Source of the DNA: Salicibibacter cibarius
GTDB taxonomy: Bacteria > Bacillota > Bacilli > Bacillales > Marinococcaceae
Direction: 5' to 3'
Assembly (NCBI RefSeq): GCF_016495725.1
Contig: NZ_CP054705.1
Span: 744,001-808,000, forward strand
DNA length: 64,000 bases
The position numbers were made by a program, and so were the translations under genes. The notes below the pieces were generated by a model. It did not search any database and was not told where the DNA came from. It saw nothing but the letters and a program-made list of their open reading frames with translations. Positions 34,034 to 43,333 of this stretch are shown in pieces; positions within the stretch are counted from its first letter, which is position 1, and every line of letters starts with the position of its first letter.

Positions 34034-36316
34034 GTGAGCCAGGAACATATCGATTGGGAAACAGAGAACGAGCGGTTGCAAGCCGTCATTTCCCGTGTGA
34101 AAAAGAAAAAAGAAGCGCTTAAAGGGGAAAGCGATGAACTCAAAGATGATGTCATCGAGCTTCGGCGTACGTTTTGGGATGATGTGACTGTCAACCTTGA
34201 TGAGCCGGATGATGTCATTGAAACGCAGGCCAGCCTGAAGCAACGCGCCGAGTTGTTGAGTGAACGTGAGCGCAGTCACGGGCTACTTCATCAACAAAAA
34301 AAGACATTGAATAAATTAGAAGACAATCCGTATTTTGGGCGCATCGATTTCACGGAAGACGGGGAGAACGAAACGGAACCGATTTATATCGGCATCGCTT
34401 CGTTAATGGATAAAAACGATGAAGAGTTTCTCGTGTACGATTGGCGCGCGCCCATCTCCGGTATGTATTACGACTTTGCGCCCGGGCGTGCCCATTACCC
34501 GACGTTAGACGGCGATGTAGAGGGTGACATTACGCTGAAGCGGCAATACATTGTAAGGGGCGGACGCCTTGAAGGAATGTTTGATACAGGGCTTACGATC
34601 GGCGATGAACTTTTACAGTCATTGCTCGGCCAGCAATCGTCCCCGCAAATGAAAAGCATCGTCGCCTCGATCCAACGGGAACAAAACCAGGTCATCCGCA
34701 ATGAACGCAGCAAAATGCTCATCGTGCGTGGGGCTGCGGGTAGCGGGAAAACATCAGCGGCGTTGCAGCGCGTGGCTTATCTTCTTTATAAGCACCGGGA
34801 AAAGTTGGATGCCGGGAACATGTTGTTATTTTCGCCAAATCCGCTGTTTACGCGCTATGTATCCAACGTCCTCCCGGAATTGGGAGAAGATAACTTGCAG
34901 CAGTCCACGCTCTTCCAACATTTTGAAAAACGGTTGCCGAGTGGCTGGGAATTGGAAAGTCCCCACGCCCATATTGAATATTTTTTATCCGAACAGGTTG
35001 AAGCGACGCGCTCACAAGGCTTGTCGGTGAAAACGGGCCCTCGTTTCATTGATCAGCTTCACGATTACGTAGCTTCGCTCTCCCGCTCTGGTCTTATTTT
35101 TAAAGATCTTTATTTTCGCGGGGAGGTGTGGGTGACAAAGACGCAACTTCAGGACTATTTTTATCAAATGGATTCGTCCTTGTCGATGTCTGACCGTCTG
35201 GAAATGGTGGCCGAATGGTTGCTCAAAATGTTGCAGATTACCGAAAGGGAAGAAAGGCCGAAAGCATGGGTCGATGAGAAAATGGATTTGTTGGATCAAG
35301 CGACGTACAACCGGGTGTTTGAGAAGGTAGAGGAGGACGAGGAAGCATTCAACGATGCCGTATTGGCAGAGGATTTGCTGCGAAAACTCGTCGTCCGTCG
35401 CACGATAAAGCCGCTGAGAAAACAAATTCAAGCGTTCGACGTTCTGGACGTGGAAGCGATGTATATCCAGTTTTTCCGATGGGCAAGGCATAAAGTGATT
35501 GCCGAGGAGGTGGCGTATCATTTCCATAAAAAAGAGATGCATTGGGAGGATGCGGCGCCTTTTTTCCATTTTGAAGATCAGTTAAAAGGAAGGCCTGTCT
35601 ACGCGGACATCCGCCATATTTTCATCGATGAAGCCCAGGATTACACGACGATGCAAATCCGTTATTTGCAACATTTGTTTCCATCAAGCCGCATGACGTT
35701 GCTCGGCGATGCCAATCAAGCGGTGCACGCCCATACGAGTGCGGGAAATGCGCCGCTCGTGGAAGATCCGGCTGCAAAAGAACAAGAAACAATCACGTTG
35801 CACCGGAGTTATCGCTCGACGCAACCGATCGTTGAATTTACGAAGCAGATGGTTCCGAATAGCGAGCAGATAGAAGCTTTTGAGCGTCCGGGACCAAAGC
35901 CGGAGATGAAGCAACTGGAAAATGAAGCCCAGCATGATCGCTATGTGGGCGAGTTGGCTAAACGCCTGGAAAAAAGCGAATTGGGCATGGTCGCGATCGT
36001 GACGAAGACGTTCGCGGAAAGTGAAGAGATTTGGGAGCAGCTGACGAGGGCAGGACGGGACGTGCAACTGATCCATGAGCAGACGTCCGAATTTAAAGCG
36101 GCTTTGCTCGTATTACCGGTCTATCTCGCGAAAGGAATTGAATTCGACGCGGTGGTCGTCACCGATGCCTCTCGGGCGAACTATTACCGTGAACGGGACC
36201 GTTACTTACTTTATACAGCCTGCACGCGCGCGATGCATGAATTGTATCTGTGTGCGAATGGTGAGTTTTCTCCTTTTATTACGGATAACGTTTACGAGCA
36301 TTATATGCAGGGATAG
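34034..36316 (+). CDS. helD: HelD, RNA polymerase recycling ATPase (UvrD-like)
   Basis: HelD frees stalled RNA polymerase from nucleic acids using ATP. The 760-residue protein starts VSQEHIDWETENERLQAVIS with a coiled coil of about 120 residues, the arm that enters the polymerase secondary channel. It has DWRAPISGMYYDFAPG (about 145), Walker A GAAGSGKTSAALQRVAYLLY (about 235), FIDEAQDYT (about 535) and helicase motifs HRSYRSTQPIVEF and KGIEFDAVVVTDA near the end. GTG 34034 follows AAAGGAG (34019-34025) with 8-base spacing. The ATG 34016 just before it would lack such a site. Confidence 0.92.
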   Translation: MSQEHIDWETENERLQAVISRVKKKKEALKGESDELKDDVIELRRTFWDDVTVNLDEPDDVIETQASLKQRAELLSERERSHGLLHQQKKTLNKLEDNPYFGRIDFTEDGENETEPIYIGIASLMDKNDEEFLVYDWRAPISGMYYDFAPGRAHYPTLDGDVEGDITLKRQYIVRGGRLEGMFDTGLTIGDELLQSLLGQQSSPQMKSIVASIQREQNQVIRNERSKMLIVRGAAGSGKTSAALQRVAYLLYKHREKLDAGNMLLFSPNPLFTRYVSNVLPELGEDNLQQSTLFQHFEKRLPSGWELESPHAHIEYFLSEQVEATRSQGLSVKTGPRFIDQLHDYVASLSRSGLIFKDLYFRGEVWVTKTQLQDYFYQMDSSLSMSDRLEMVAEWLLKMLQITEREERPKAWVDEKMDLLDQATYNRVFEKVEEDEEAFNDAVLAEDLLRKLVVRRTIKPLRKQIQAFDVLDVEAMYIQFFRWARHKVIAEEVAYHFHKKEMHWEDAAPFFHFEDQLKGRPVYADIRHIFIDEAQDYTTMQIRYLQHLFPSSRMTLLGDANQAVHAHTSAGNAPLVEDPAAKEQETITLHRSYRSTQPIVEFTKQMVPNSEQIEAFERPGPKPEMKQLENEAQHDRYVGELAKRLEKSELGMVAIVTKTFAESEEIWEQLTRAGRDVQLIHEQTSEFKAALLVLPVYLAKGIEFDAVVVTDASRANYYRERDRYLLYTACTRAMHELYLCANGEFSPFITDNVYEHYMQG

Positions 36317-36327
36317 TAGTGAAGGAT

Positions 36328-36356
36328 GCGAGCAGCCGGGTGGCTGCTCGCTATTT
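36328..36356 (+). terminator. helD intrinsic terminator
   Basis: GCGAGCAGCC (36328-36337) pairs with GGCTGCTCGC (36342-36351) around GGGT and is followed by TATTTAATTT, 12 bases after the helD stop. Confidence 0.8.
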
Positions 36357-36509
36357 AATTTGGGAAGGGGTGTGACGCCAAACATCCCACACCCCCGAGT
36401 AGGCGGCTCATATCTTTGTTCTGCGATTCCCTCCAAGTTCCAGTATTAAAACGAACTCACGATCGCTATAATATATAGAAACATAAGTTCTTAAGAGGTG
36501 ATATTAGCT

Positions 36510-37757
36510 ATGGCTGTGCAGTCATCAAGAACTGTATTTCTCGTTGATATGCAGTCGTTTTTTGTGAGCATTGAAAAGGTGCAGGATCCGACATTGGAAG
36601 ATCACCCCGTAGTTGTTGCCGGCGACCCGGAGATTCGAAGCGGCGTGATCCTGGCCGCATGCCCGCTCGCGAAAAAGTGGGGCGTGAAGACGGCGGAAGC
36701 TTTGTGGGAAGCAGAGAATAAATGTCCGTATCTCGTCGTGGTTCGGCCGCGCATGCAACTGTATCTTGATATTTCCGTGAGCATCGCGGCCTCTCTTGAG
36801 GCGTTCACGGATGAAGTGGAGCCGTACAGCGTCGATGAAATTTTCGTGGAAATGACAAACGTTCTCCCCGGGCTGAACATGACTGCCGAAGAAGCGGCTA
36901 ATATGCTAACCACCAAAATATATCGGGAAACGGGGATGCTCGCGCGTGTAGGGATCGGTCCGAACAAAGTGATGGCGAAGATGGCATGCGATCATTTTGC
37001 CAAAAAACAATCCGACGGTATTTTTCATCTGCATGAAAAAAATTTACGGGAAAAGCTCTGGTCGCTCCCGGTTGGGGACATGTTCGGGGTCGGTTCGCGC
37101 ATGGCACGGCATTTTCATGATATGGGCATTCGTACGATTGGGCAGCTGGCGCGGGCTAGCCTGTCCGATTTGCGCAAGCGCTGGGGCATTAACGGTGAAT
37201 TATTATTTTGGACAGCACACGGCTACGATGAATCGCCGGTCACGATTGACACGCACATTCGCCGCAAAGCGATCGGCCACCACATGACGTTGCCGCGTGA
37301 TTACCAGATGTGGGAGGAGATCAAGGTGGTGCTGCTGGAATTGAGCGAGGAAGTTGCCCGGCGCGTGCGGGCAAATTGCTATCTCGGCATGACGGTGACC
37401 GTGAGCGTACGTGGGCATCATTTTTTCGATCAACCGTCCGGTTTTCACCGTCAGATCAAACTCCATGACCCGACGAATGACGGCAAAGTGATTTATGACG
37501 TGGCAAAACGGTTGTTTTTAACCCATTGGAATCAGGATCCGATACGAAGCCTCGGCGTCAGTCTCGACGGCTTAACGACCGACGAAGCCCGTCAACTGAG
37601 TTTATTTTACCCGGATCGTGACCGGGAAGTACTTAACCATACCGTGGATGAATTGAAAAATAAATACGGGGATGCGGCCGTGCTGCGGGCATCGTCGTTA
37701 ACGGCGGGCGGGCAGGCGCTGCTTCGGGCCCAGAAACTCGGCGGCCATTATAAATAA
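36510..37757 (+). CDS. Y-family translesion DNA polymerase (Pol IV, UvrX/YqjW type)
   Basis: The 415-residue error-prone polymerase has FLVDMQSFFVSIEK with the first catalytic aspartate (a YqjW/UvrX-like N-terminus), PYSVDEIFVEM with the second acidic pair, the IGPNKVMAKMACDHFAKK helix-hairpin region and a little-finger domain. ATG 36510 is used because GAGGTGA (36494-36500) then has a fair spacing; GTG 36498 overlaps it. A YolD-like gene follows after 13 bp, the usual partner of this polymerase group. No LexA box was identified. Confidence 0.9.
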   Translation: MAVQSSRTVFLVDMQSFFVSIEKVQDPTLEDHPVVVAGDPEIRSGVILAACPLAKKWGVKTAEALWEAENKCPYLVVVRPRMQLYLDISVSIAASLEAFTDEVEPYSVDEIFVEMTNVLPGLNMTAEEAANMLTTKIYRETGMLARVGIGPNKVMAKMACDHFAKKQSDGIFHLHEKNLREKLWSLPVGDMFGVGSRMARHFHDMGIRTIGQLARASLSDLRKRWGINGELLFWTAHGYDESPVTIDTHIRRKAIGHHMTLPRDYQMWEEIKVVLLELSEEVARRVRANCYLGMTVTVSVRGHHFFDQPSGFHRQIKLHDPTNDGKVIYDVAKRLFLTHWNQDPIRSLGVSLDGLTTDEARQLSLFYPDRDREVLNHTVDELKNKYGDAAVLRASSLTAGGQALLRAQKLGGHYK

Positions 37758-37770
37758 GGGATGAGGTAAA

Positions 37771-38115
37771 GTGAACAAGTTAACACCGGGAAGCAACTTG
37801 CGTTGGGAATCGAGCCGTATGATTTTGCCGGAGCATCGGGAGCAGTGGCTCAAACATCAGCAAGAAACGAGAAAAGCGAAGAAGCCAATGCTTGACGAGC
37901 AGCGTTGGCTAGAATTTGAGTTCGTCATTTCTGAAGCGATGGCGTCTAACGAACCCGTTAAATTCATTTACTGGGAAAATGGAGAGTTCTTTGATCTGAT
38001 CGGTCACTGCCATTACATCAATACAGATCAACAACAGTTTCATATCGTTTGTACTCAATCGGATATTCATTATTTGAAGTTTGAGAAGGTCGTCAGTATG
38101 GAACTGACTTCATAA
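37771..38115 (+). CDS. YolD-like protein
   Basis: The 114-residue protein of the YolD family is found next to UvrX/YqjW polymerases. Family traits are an N-terminal LTPGSNLRWESSRMILPEH, the helix DEQRWLEFEFVISEAM and a C-terminal beta part (VKFIYWENGEFFDLIGHCHY). GTG 37771 follows GAGGTAAA. The family is suspected to modulate translesion synthesis. That role is inferred from the pairing. Confidence 0.88.
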   Translation: MNKLTPGSNLRWESSRMILPEHREQWLKHQQETRKAKKPMLDEQRWLEFEFVISEAMASNEPVKFIYWENGEFFDLIGHCHYINTDQQQFHIVCTQSDIHYLKFEKVVSMELTS

Positions 38116-38222
38116 AAAATCCAGTAGACCAATTAAAAGCGACTTATTGTTTCATGGCGTCATTACTAGCCGATGACGCCAAGCTTCATTTATTTGACAA
38201 CTGTCCGACCGTGGAAAAAGTG

Positions 38223-38987
38223 TTAAAAGCCCATTTCCATTAACCACTTGGAAAGCTTTTCTTCCCTGGTCTTCATTTCGTTGTTATGCTGATTATATTT
38301 GCCTAGCAACTTTTCGCCGACAATGTTTCCGTCGACCATATAAAGGATGCGTTCTGTTTTTGCAGCCACTTTGACATCATGGGTGACTAATAGAATCGTC
38401 GTCCCTGTTTGGTTGATATCCGCTAATATATCCATAATTTCGGCAGCGGATTTAGAATTGAGTGCACCTGTGGGTTCATCAGCAAAGATCATTTTAGGAT
38501 GATTGATTAGGGCCCTGCAAATGCCCACTCTTTGCAGCTGTCCCCCTGAAGCCTGCATAATGTCATGATGGGCAAGGTCTGCAATGCCTGTTTGCTGCAT
38601 TAATTCCAGCGCTCGTTCGTTTATTTGATGACGACTGCTTTTCTTGGCCAAGTATGCTGATAGGATGATATTGTCAAAAATACTCAAGTTTTTTAAAAGA
38701 TGAATGCCTTGAAAAATAAACCCCATATGATGTAAGCGCAATTTGGACAACTCTGTTTCGGAAAGTGTTGAGATCTCCTGTCCGTCGAATATCACACGTC
38801 CGGCAGTCATGCGGTCCATACCACTTATGTTGTACAGCAAAGTCGATTTACCGGAGCCGGACGGACCCATCACCGTTACAAATTCTTCTTTTTTTATTTG
38901 GACATCCACATTTTTAAGAACGTGTTGATGATCCTTACCGACCCTATATCCTTTACTTAATTGTTTTGACTCTAATACGATTTCCAT
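38223..38987 (-). CDS. ABC transporter ATPase (MacB/BceA type)
   Basis: The 254-residue ATPase has Walker A GPSGSGKSTLLYNISG, signature ASGGQLQRVGICRAL, Walker B MIFADEPTGALNS and H-loop VTHDVKVAAK. It pairs with the large FtsX permease 11 bp upstream in the operon. The C-terminus carries an extra helix of about 30 residues (NQHNNEMKTREEKLSKWLME). It is the last gene of the TetR-led operon. Confidence 0.92.
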   Translation of the reverse strand: MEIVLESKQLSKGYRVGKDHQHVLKNVDVQIKKEEFVTVMGPSGSGKSTLLYNISGMDRMTAGRVIFDGQEISTLSETELSKLRLHHMGFIFQGIHLLKNLSIFDNIILSAYLAKKSSRHQINERALELMQQTGIADLAHHDIMQASGGQLQRVGICRALINHPKMIFADEPTGALNSKSAAEIMDILADINQTGTTILLVTHDVKVAAKTERILYMVDGNIVGEKLLGKYNQHNNEMKTREEKLSKWLMEMGF

Positions 38988-38998
38988 ATCAGCACTCC

Positions 38999-41341
38999 TT
39001 ATTCTGCATCCAGCTCAGCGATACTTGATTTCTTGATAGATACGGTGCCCATGAGTGTGGCTATTGTCACCACCATCATTAATATCAATGGGCAAAGAAT
39101 GTACGCTTGGACAGGGTCGATCACAAAACTGATTTCTGGGGCACCCATAAGGGATAACAGAAAGCTAACGACACTCTGGCCAATCGTATTGGCCACGATC
39201 ATCCCGACAGTAATCCCGATCCCCAGCACAAGCAATGTTTTGGTAACATATTGGGCTCGAATATCTTTGAAAGAAAAACCGATGCTTTTCATAATTGCGA
39301 TTTGAGTGTCATCTTTGGCCATTACCATTTTTAGAAACAGCGATGTTATGAGTAAAGCGACGCCTACGGCAATGGCAATGGTTAATAGCGTCAGAAGTCT
39401 GAGTTGTTCAATCGTATTTCCGAATGTTTCAGCTAAGTAACTTTGCAAATCCGTGACCTTTGCCGGGTGAAAAAGTTGTGCATATTCATCCAGTTTCTCC
39501 CCGGTACGGATAGGGGATTTTACATCTACACTCACCTCATACCAAAGCACGGTATCCGGATTGAAAGGTATCAACGCTTTTGCTGTTCTGCCGCCATTCG
39601 TCACGTCCTGGTAAATACCGCTGACGATCATCTCCTGCTCTCGCCCATTGATGATTAAATGAAGACGATCCCCTGCGCTTTTTTCCAGCTCTTGTCCGTT
39701 CAAATAGGAGAGCGCGATCTCCTGCTCACGTAATGGTGGACCCCCTTCTAAATAGTCCAATGGAAAAATAGAAAAATCTCCACTTTCAACGGTGATGTTT
39801 TCTTCAGCCCCATCACTATTGATGACTTTAAATTGACTGGTGATCAGCGGTGAAAATTGCTCGATATCTTCGTCGTTTTGAATATGGGCAAGCATATGGT
39901 TAAATTGTTCCATGGTGTTGTCTGATTGTTGTAAATCGATCCGTATATCACTTTGCTCGATCCCCATATACTTGATAAAATCAGGTGATTGGACGGTATT
40001 CAGAAAATTGACCGGGACGATGATCATAAAAGAACATACGAAGAAGACAAAGAATAATAAGCTGTACATTTTGAACCGTCCGAAGACATCCTGCCACCCC
40101 AAGAATACAGGAGCACTAAAGTATTTACTTTTACTCAGTGATAGAGATTTTCGACTTACGTTAGCTTCCTCTCCCATATATCCCGAGTGCAATGCTTCTA
40201 CTGCTGTCAATTTGTTGAACCTTCTGAGTATGAACATGCAATAAAGTAAAACCGTTAAAAAGGTGACAAGCACAGCAATAAACGGAACCATATAGTGTAG
40301 TACGCTCTTTTCGGCAGTGCCCAAATAGAGCTGAATATTGGCCGTAAATAGATCGTTCAGAAATAAAGAGATCAAAAAACCAGTCCCGGAAGCCAAAGCC
40401 GCCAACACGATATATTTGGCGAGATACATTTTTTTAATATCCTTCTGTCCAATACCGATCGCTTTCATAATCCCAATCTCTCTATAATCTTCTTCAAGCG
40501 TTGTAAGCATGATAAATCTTATACAAAGCATCGCTATCAGTGTAAGCAGGACACTGACGAATAGAATGACAGCTGCCACAACACCGTCTGTTAGCGCGTG
40601 CAGCGTTTTAAATAGCGGATAGTCAATGTTCGGACCTTGTTGGGGCAAGTCTGCTGCTTGATAGGCATTTCTAAATTCGCTCAGTTTACTTACATCAGTA
40701 AGTTGAAACTCCACCATGTATTCCGTTTCGCCGACGTTCTTGTTGAGCATATCTAAATCATCGTCATTGACGACAAATCGCTTTGAATGAATGATGGAAG
40801 GATTCATCTGCACATCGCGAACAAAATCGACGATAGTGAAATCCATATCGAATGGTGAATCATCAATTCTGATTTTATCTCCAATGTTCAGATTGTATTG
40901 CTGCATGAAGTAAACAGGTACAGCAATTTCCCCACGCGAAACTTGAATGATTTCATTTTTTAAATTAAGCAAGTAATCAAAATTATGATTTTGCTTAACG
41001 AAGTAATGGTCCATGATACCGCTTGTTTCCGGTGTCGGATTGTCACCTAATGTTAGATTTAATCCGTCAATATTGACCATCTGAACAAGCTGATGATCTT
41101 TCACTTGGGCTTTTCTTGATGCGAAATTGTCAATAGCATTCTCATCCAGTTCACCAGTATGCATCTGCACAAAATGCGGGGCATTGGATTTCGTAAATAA
41201 GCTGTTCATAGAATGGGTTAATTCCATCATCATATGCGTACCATTGGCAACGAGTAAAGATGACAGTGTAATAAATATAAATAGCGTCGCGGTTATTGTC
41301 TTTTTTTGAGCAATATCTTTCTTTAACATTTTGAACAGCAT
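38999..41341 (-). CDS. FtsX-type ABC permease, large two-module form
   Basis: The 780-residue permease has one N-terminal helix (about 15-35), a periplasm-like outer domain, three helices (about 255-400), a second half with another outer domain (about 460-640) and three C-terminal helices. Both FtsX cores are visible: IGIMKAIGIGQKDIKKMY (about 290) and IAIMKSIGFSFKDIRAQY (about 690). This is the duplicated layout of peptide or lipoprotein exporters such as the SalY/YknZ group. It shares an operon with an ABC-2 exporter. Confidence 0.88.
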   Translation of the reverse strand: MLFKMLKKDIAQKKTITATLFIFITLSSLLVANGTHMMMELTHSMNSLFTKSNAPHFVQMHTGELDENAIDNFASRKAQVKDHQLVQMVNIDGLNLTLGDNPTPETSGIMDHYFVKQNHNFDYLLNLKNEIIQVSRGEIAVPVYFMQQYNLNIGDKIRIDDSPFDMDFTIVDFVRDVQMNPSIIHSKRFVVNDDDLDMLNKNVGETEYMVEFQLTDVSKLSEFRNAYQAADLPQQGPNIDYPLFKTLHALTDGVVAAVILFVSVLLTLIAMLCIRFIMLTTLEEDYREIGIMKAIGIGQKDIKKMYLAKYIVLAALASGTGFLISLFLNDLFTANIQLYLGTAEKSVLHYMVPFIAVLVTFLTVLLYCMFILRRFNKLTAVEALHSGYMGEEANVSRKSLSLSKSKYFSAPVFLGWQDVFGRFKMYSLLFFVFFVCSFMIIVPVNFLNTVQSPDFIKYMGIEQSDIRIDLQQSDNTMEQFNHMLAHIQNDEDIEQFSPLITSQFKVINSDGAEENITVESGDFSIFPLDYLEGGPPLREQEIALSYLNGQELEKSAGDRLHLIINGREQEMIVSGIYQDVTNGGRTAKALIPFNPDTVLWYEVSVDVKSPIRTGEKLDEYAQLFHPAKVTDLQSYLAETFGNTIEQLRLLTLLTIAIAVGVALLITSLFLKMVMAKDDTQIAIMKSIGFSFKDIRAQYVTKTLLVLGIGITVGMIVANTIGQSVVSFLLSLMGAPEISFVIDPVQAYILCPLILMMVVTIATLMGTVSIKKSSIAELDAE

Positions 41342-41382
41342 CTTCCCTTACTCCTTCTTTGAATATTGTGCAGCATATAAGG

Positions 41383-42225
41383 CTACTGCTGAAAAATGTC
41401 CTTGCTCCCTTTAGCACGGTTAAGTGTTGAAAAATCAATTTGTGAAAAGGCAAGCGTTGAAAGGAATAGAAATAATATTCCGAATGAAAAGATAATAAAC
41501 AGACTTATGTGCGGCATAATCACAAGATCTCCCATCTTAAAGGCAAGCTGTTCCGCGATTAACTCATCTGCTGATAATGACATTTTTTCCAAGCTAAGCG
41601 TTCTGAAAAAGGCCGCTGCATAGGTCATTGGATTAAATAATGCGATCACCTGTAAACCATTGGGAAGGAGGTTGAGTGGGACGTAAACGCCGCACAAAAA
41701 GGTTATCGGTATTGTCATGGTTGCCGACATGACTTGGAATGTTTGTGCGTTCTTGATCGATGTGGCTAAAAATAACCCAAAAGCCGAAAAAACAAGCCCT
41801 ACAAAGATCATGAAACCAATTACGGCAACCGGTGTGATTATGGAAGTGTACGTCATGCCGATAACATAACCGACACACAAAATCATAATGCCTTGGAAAG
41901 TGGCAATGGTTGTGGAAGAGAGTATCTGACCGACTGCGATTTGTATTCGTTTTACAGGGCTGACAAGCACTTCTTTCATATACCCTGACACGATATCTTC
42001 GATCGTCGAGGTCGCGATATTCAAGGAGGTTTGAAAAACGACAATAATGACAATCCCCGCTAAAACATAATGGACTGGATTGCTTATGGAAGCACTTTGA
42101 AAGATGGTGCTTAACAAATATAAATAAAAAAACGGCATAATTAAAATTAAAATCAATTGGGTACGGTTTCTGGCAAATAGCTTCACATTTCTCAACCACA
42201 ATGCCGCAATGACACGCATTTCCAA
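41383..42225 (-). CDS. ABC-2 type permease (DrrB-like)
   Basis: The 280-residue permease of the DrrB/NodJ group has an N-terminal segment LILIMPFFYLYLLSTIFQSA, four middle helices, the LCGVYVPLNLLPNGLQVIAL ABC-2 motif and a C-terminal helix. ATG 42225 touches the stop of the ATPase gene upstream, so the two proteins form one exporter. Confidence 0.9.
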   Translation of the reverse strand: MEMRVIAALWLRNVKLFARNRTQLILILIMPFFYLYLLSTIFQSASISNPVHYVLAGIVIIVVFQTSLNIATSTIEDIVSGYMKEVLVSPVKRIQIAVGQILSSTTIATFQGIMILCVGYVIGMTYTSIITPVAVIGFMIFVGLVFSAFGLFLATSIKNAQTFQVMSATMTIPITFLCGVYVPLNLLPNGLQVIALFNPMTYAAAFFRTLSLEKMSLSADELIAEQLAFKMGDLVIMPHISLFIIFSFGILFLFLSTLAFSQIDFSTLNRAKGSKDIFQQ

Positions 42226-43140
42226 CTACCCCCTTATGTCTTTCCCTGTCAGTGCGAGAAACACGTCATTCAATGTTCCTTTTTTAATTTCCATATCTTT
42301 AATCGCTGACCGGTGTTCGCTGATGGTTTCCATTAAAGGGGATAAGTCGCGCAGTTGTACAATATAATGACCATTTTTATTTTGAAAATTAAGATTATAT
42401 TTTTTTAATAAGACTTCCAAGGCTTGCTTATCATTGCTTGCGATGTAAGCTTTGTCCTTTGTATATCGTTTTTTTAATGCGTACGGCTCATCAAAGGCAA
42501 TGATTTTACCGTGATCCATGACAGCCACTTTATGGCAAATTTCAGCCTCATCCATATAATGCGTTGTTAAAAATATCGTTATCTTTTTTTCCTTTTGCAG
42601 TTTGGTGATATACTCCCAAATGTTCGCTCTCGTCTGAGGGTCAAGGCCTGTCGTCGGTTCATCCAAAAACAAAACTTTAGGAAAATGCATTAAGCTTCTG
42701 GCGATTTCTATTCTCCTTTTCATGCCTCCTGATAAGCTGCTGATCATTGCTTTTTTCCATGCCGCCAAATCAACGATGTCTAACACAAATTGAATGCGCT
42801 CATTTATAATCGTTCTAGGCAATTTATAAAAATAGGCATGCATTTTCAAGTTTTCTTCCACCGTCATTTTATTGTCGAGCGTAGAATCCTGAAAAACAAC
42901 GCCGATGACACTTCTGACAGCATCTTTATCTGTGCTCACATCTTTGCCGTCTATGCGCAAGGTTCCTGACGTTTTGTCCAAAATGGTACATAAGGTGTTG
43001 ATGGTTGTGCTTTTGCCCGCGCCGTTAGGGCCCAAAAAAGCAAAGATACTCCCGCTTTCAACTTCAAAAGAAACATCGTTCACCGCTGTGAAATGCCCAT
43101 AGTTCTTCACAAAATCTTTGACAACGATCATATTGTTCAT
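42226..43140 (-). CDS. ABC transporter ATPase (DrrA-like, drug or peptide export)
   Basis: The 304-residue protein has Walker A GPNGAGKSTTINTLCT, signature LSGGMKRRIEIARSL, Walker B LFLDEPTTGLDPQTRANIWE and H-loop TTHYMDEAE. ATG 43140 (MNNMIVVKDFVKNYG) is taken because GGTGAT precedes it. The longer frame from 43212 enters the HU-like gene upstream. Partner of the ABC-2 permease downstream. Confidence 0.92.
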   Translation of the reverse strand: MNNMIVVKDFVKNYGHFTAVNDVSFEVESGSIFAFLGPNGAGKSTTINTLCTILDKTSGTLRIDGKDVSTDKDAVRSVIGVVFQDSTLDNKMTVEENLKMHAYFYKLPRTIINERIQFVLDIVDLAAWKKAMISSLSGGMKRRIEIARSLMHFPKVLFLDEPTTGLDPQTRANIWEYITKLQKEKKITIFLTTHYMDEAEICHKVAVMDHGKIIAFDEPYALKKRYTKDKAYIASNDKQALEVLLKKYNLNFQNKNGHYIVQLRDLSPLMETISEHRSAIKDMEIKKGTLNDVFLALTGKDIRG

Positions 43141-43153
43141 AACATCACCAAGT

Positions 43154-43333
43154 TTATTTGTTTTTGAAAACGTGCAGAACTTTATAAACCTTATCAAACG
43201 CACTTCGAACATCTTTTGATTGTGATAATTCAGTACTTAAGACGTCTTCAAAAGCATCCAATACTTTTTGGCAATCTTCAACATTGACACCTGATTCCTC
43301 CGCAACTTTTGTGACTACTTCTGTATTATTCAC
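43154..43333 (-). CDS. Small protein resembling the N-terminal half of HU
   Basis: A protein of about 59 residues, VNNTEVVTKVAEESGVNVED then CQKVLDAFEDVLSTEL. This looks like the first two helices of an HU/IHF subunit, but the DNA-binding beta arms are missing. GTG 43333 is preceded by AAGGAG at 9 bases and overlaps the TetR stop. A longer reading from ATG 43354 or 43399 is possible but would place that ribosome site inside the gene. The likeness is only a pattern match. Alternatives are a truncated HU relic or a small co-regulator of the TetR protein. Confidence 0.5.
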   Translation of the reverse strand: MNNTEVVTKVAEESGVNVEDCQKVLDAFEDVLSTELSQSKDVRSAFDKVYKVLHVFKNK

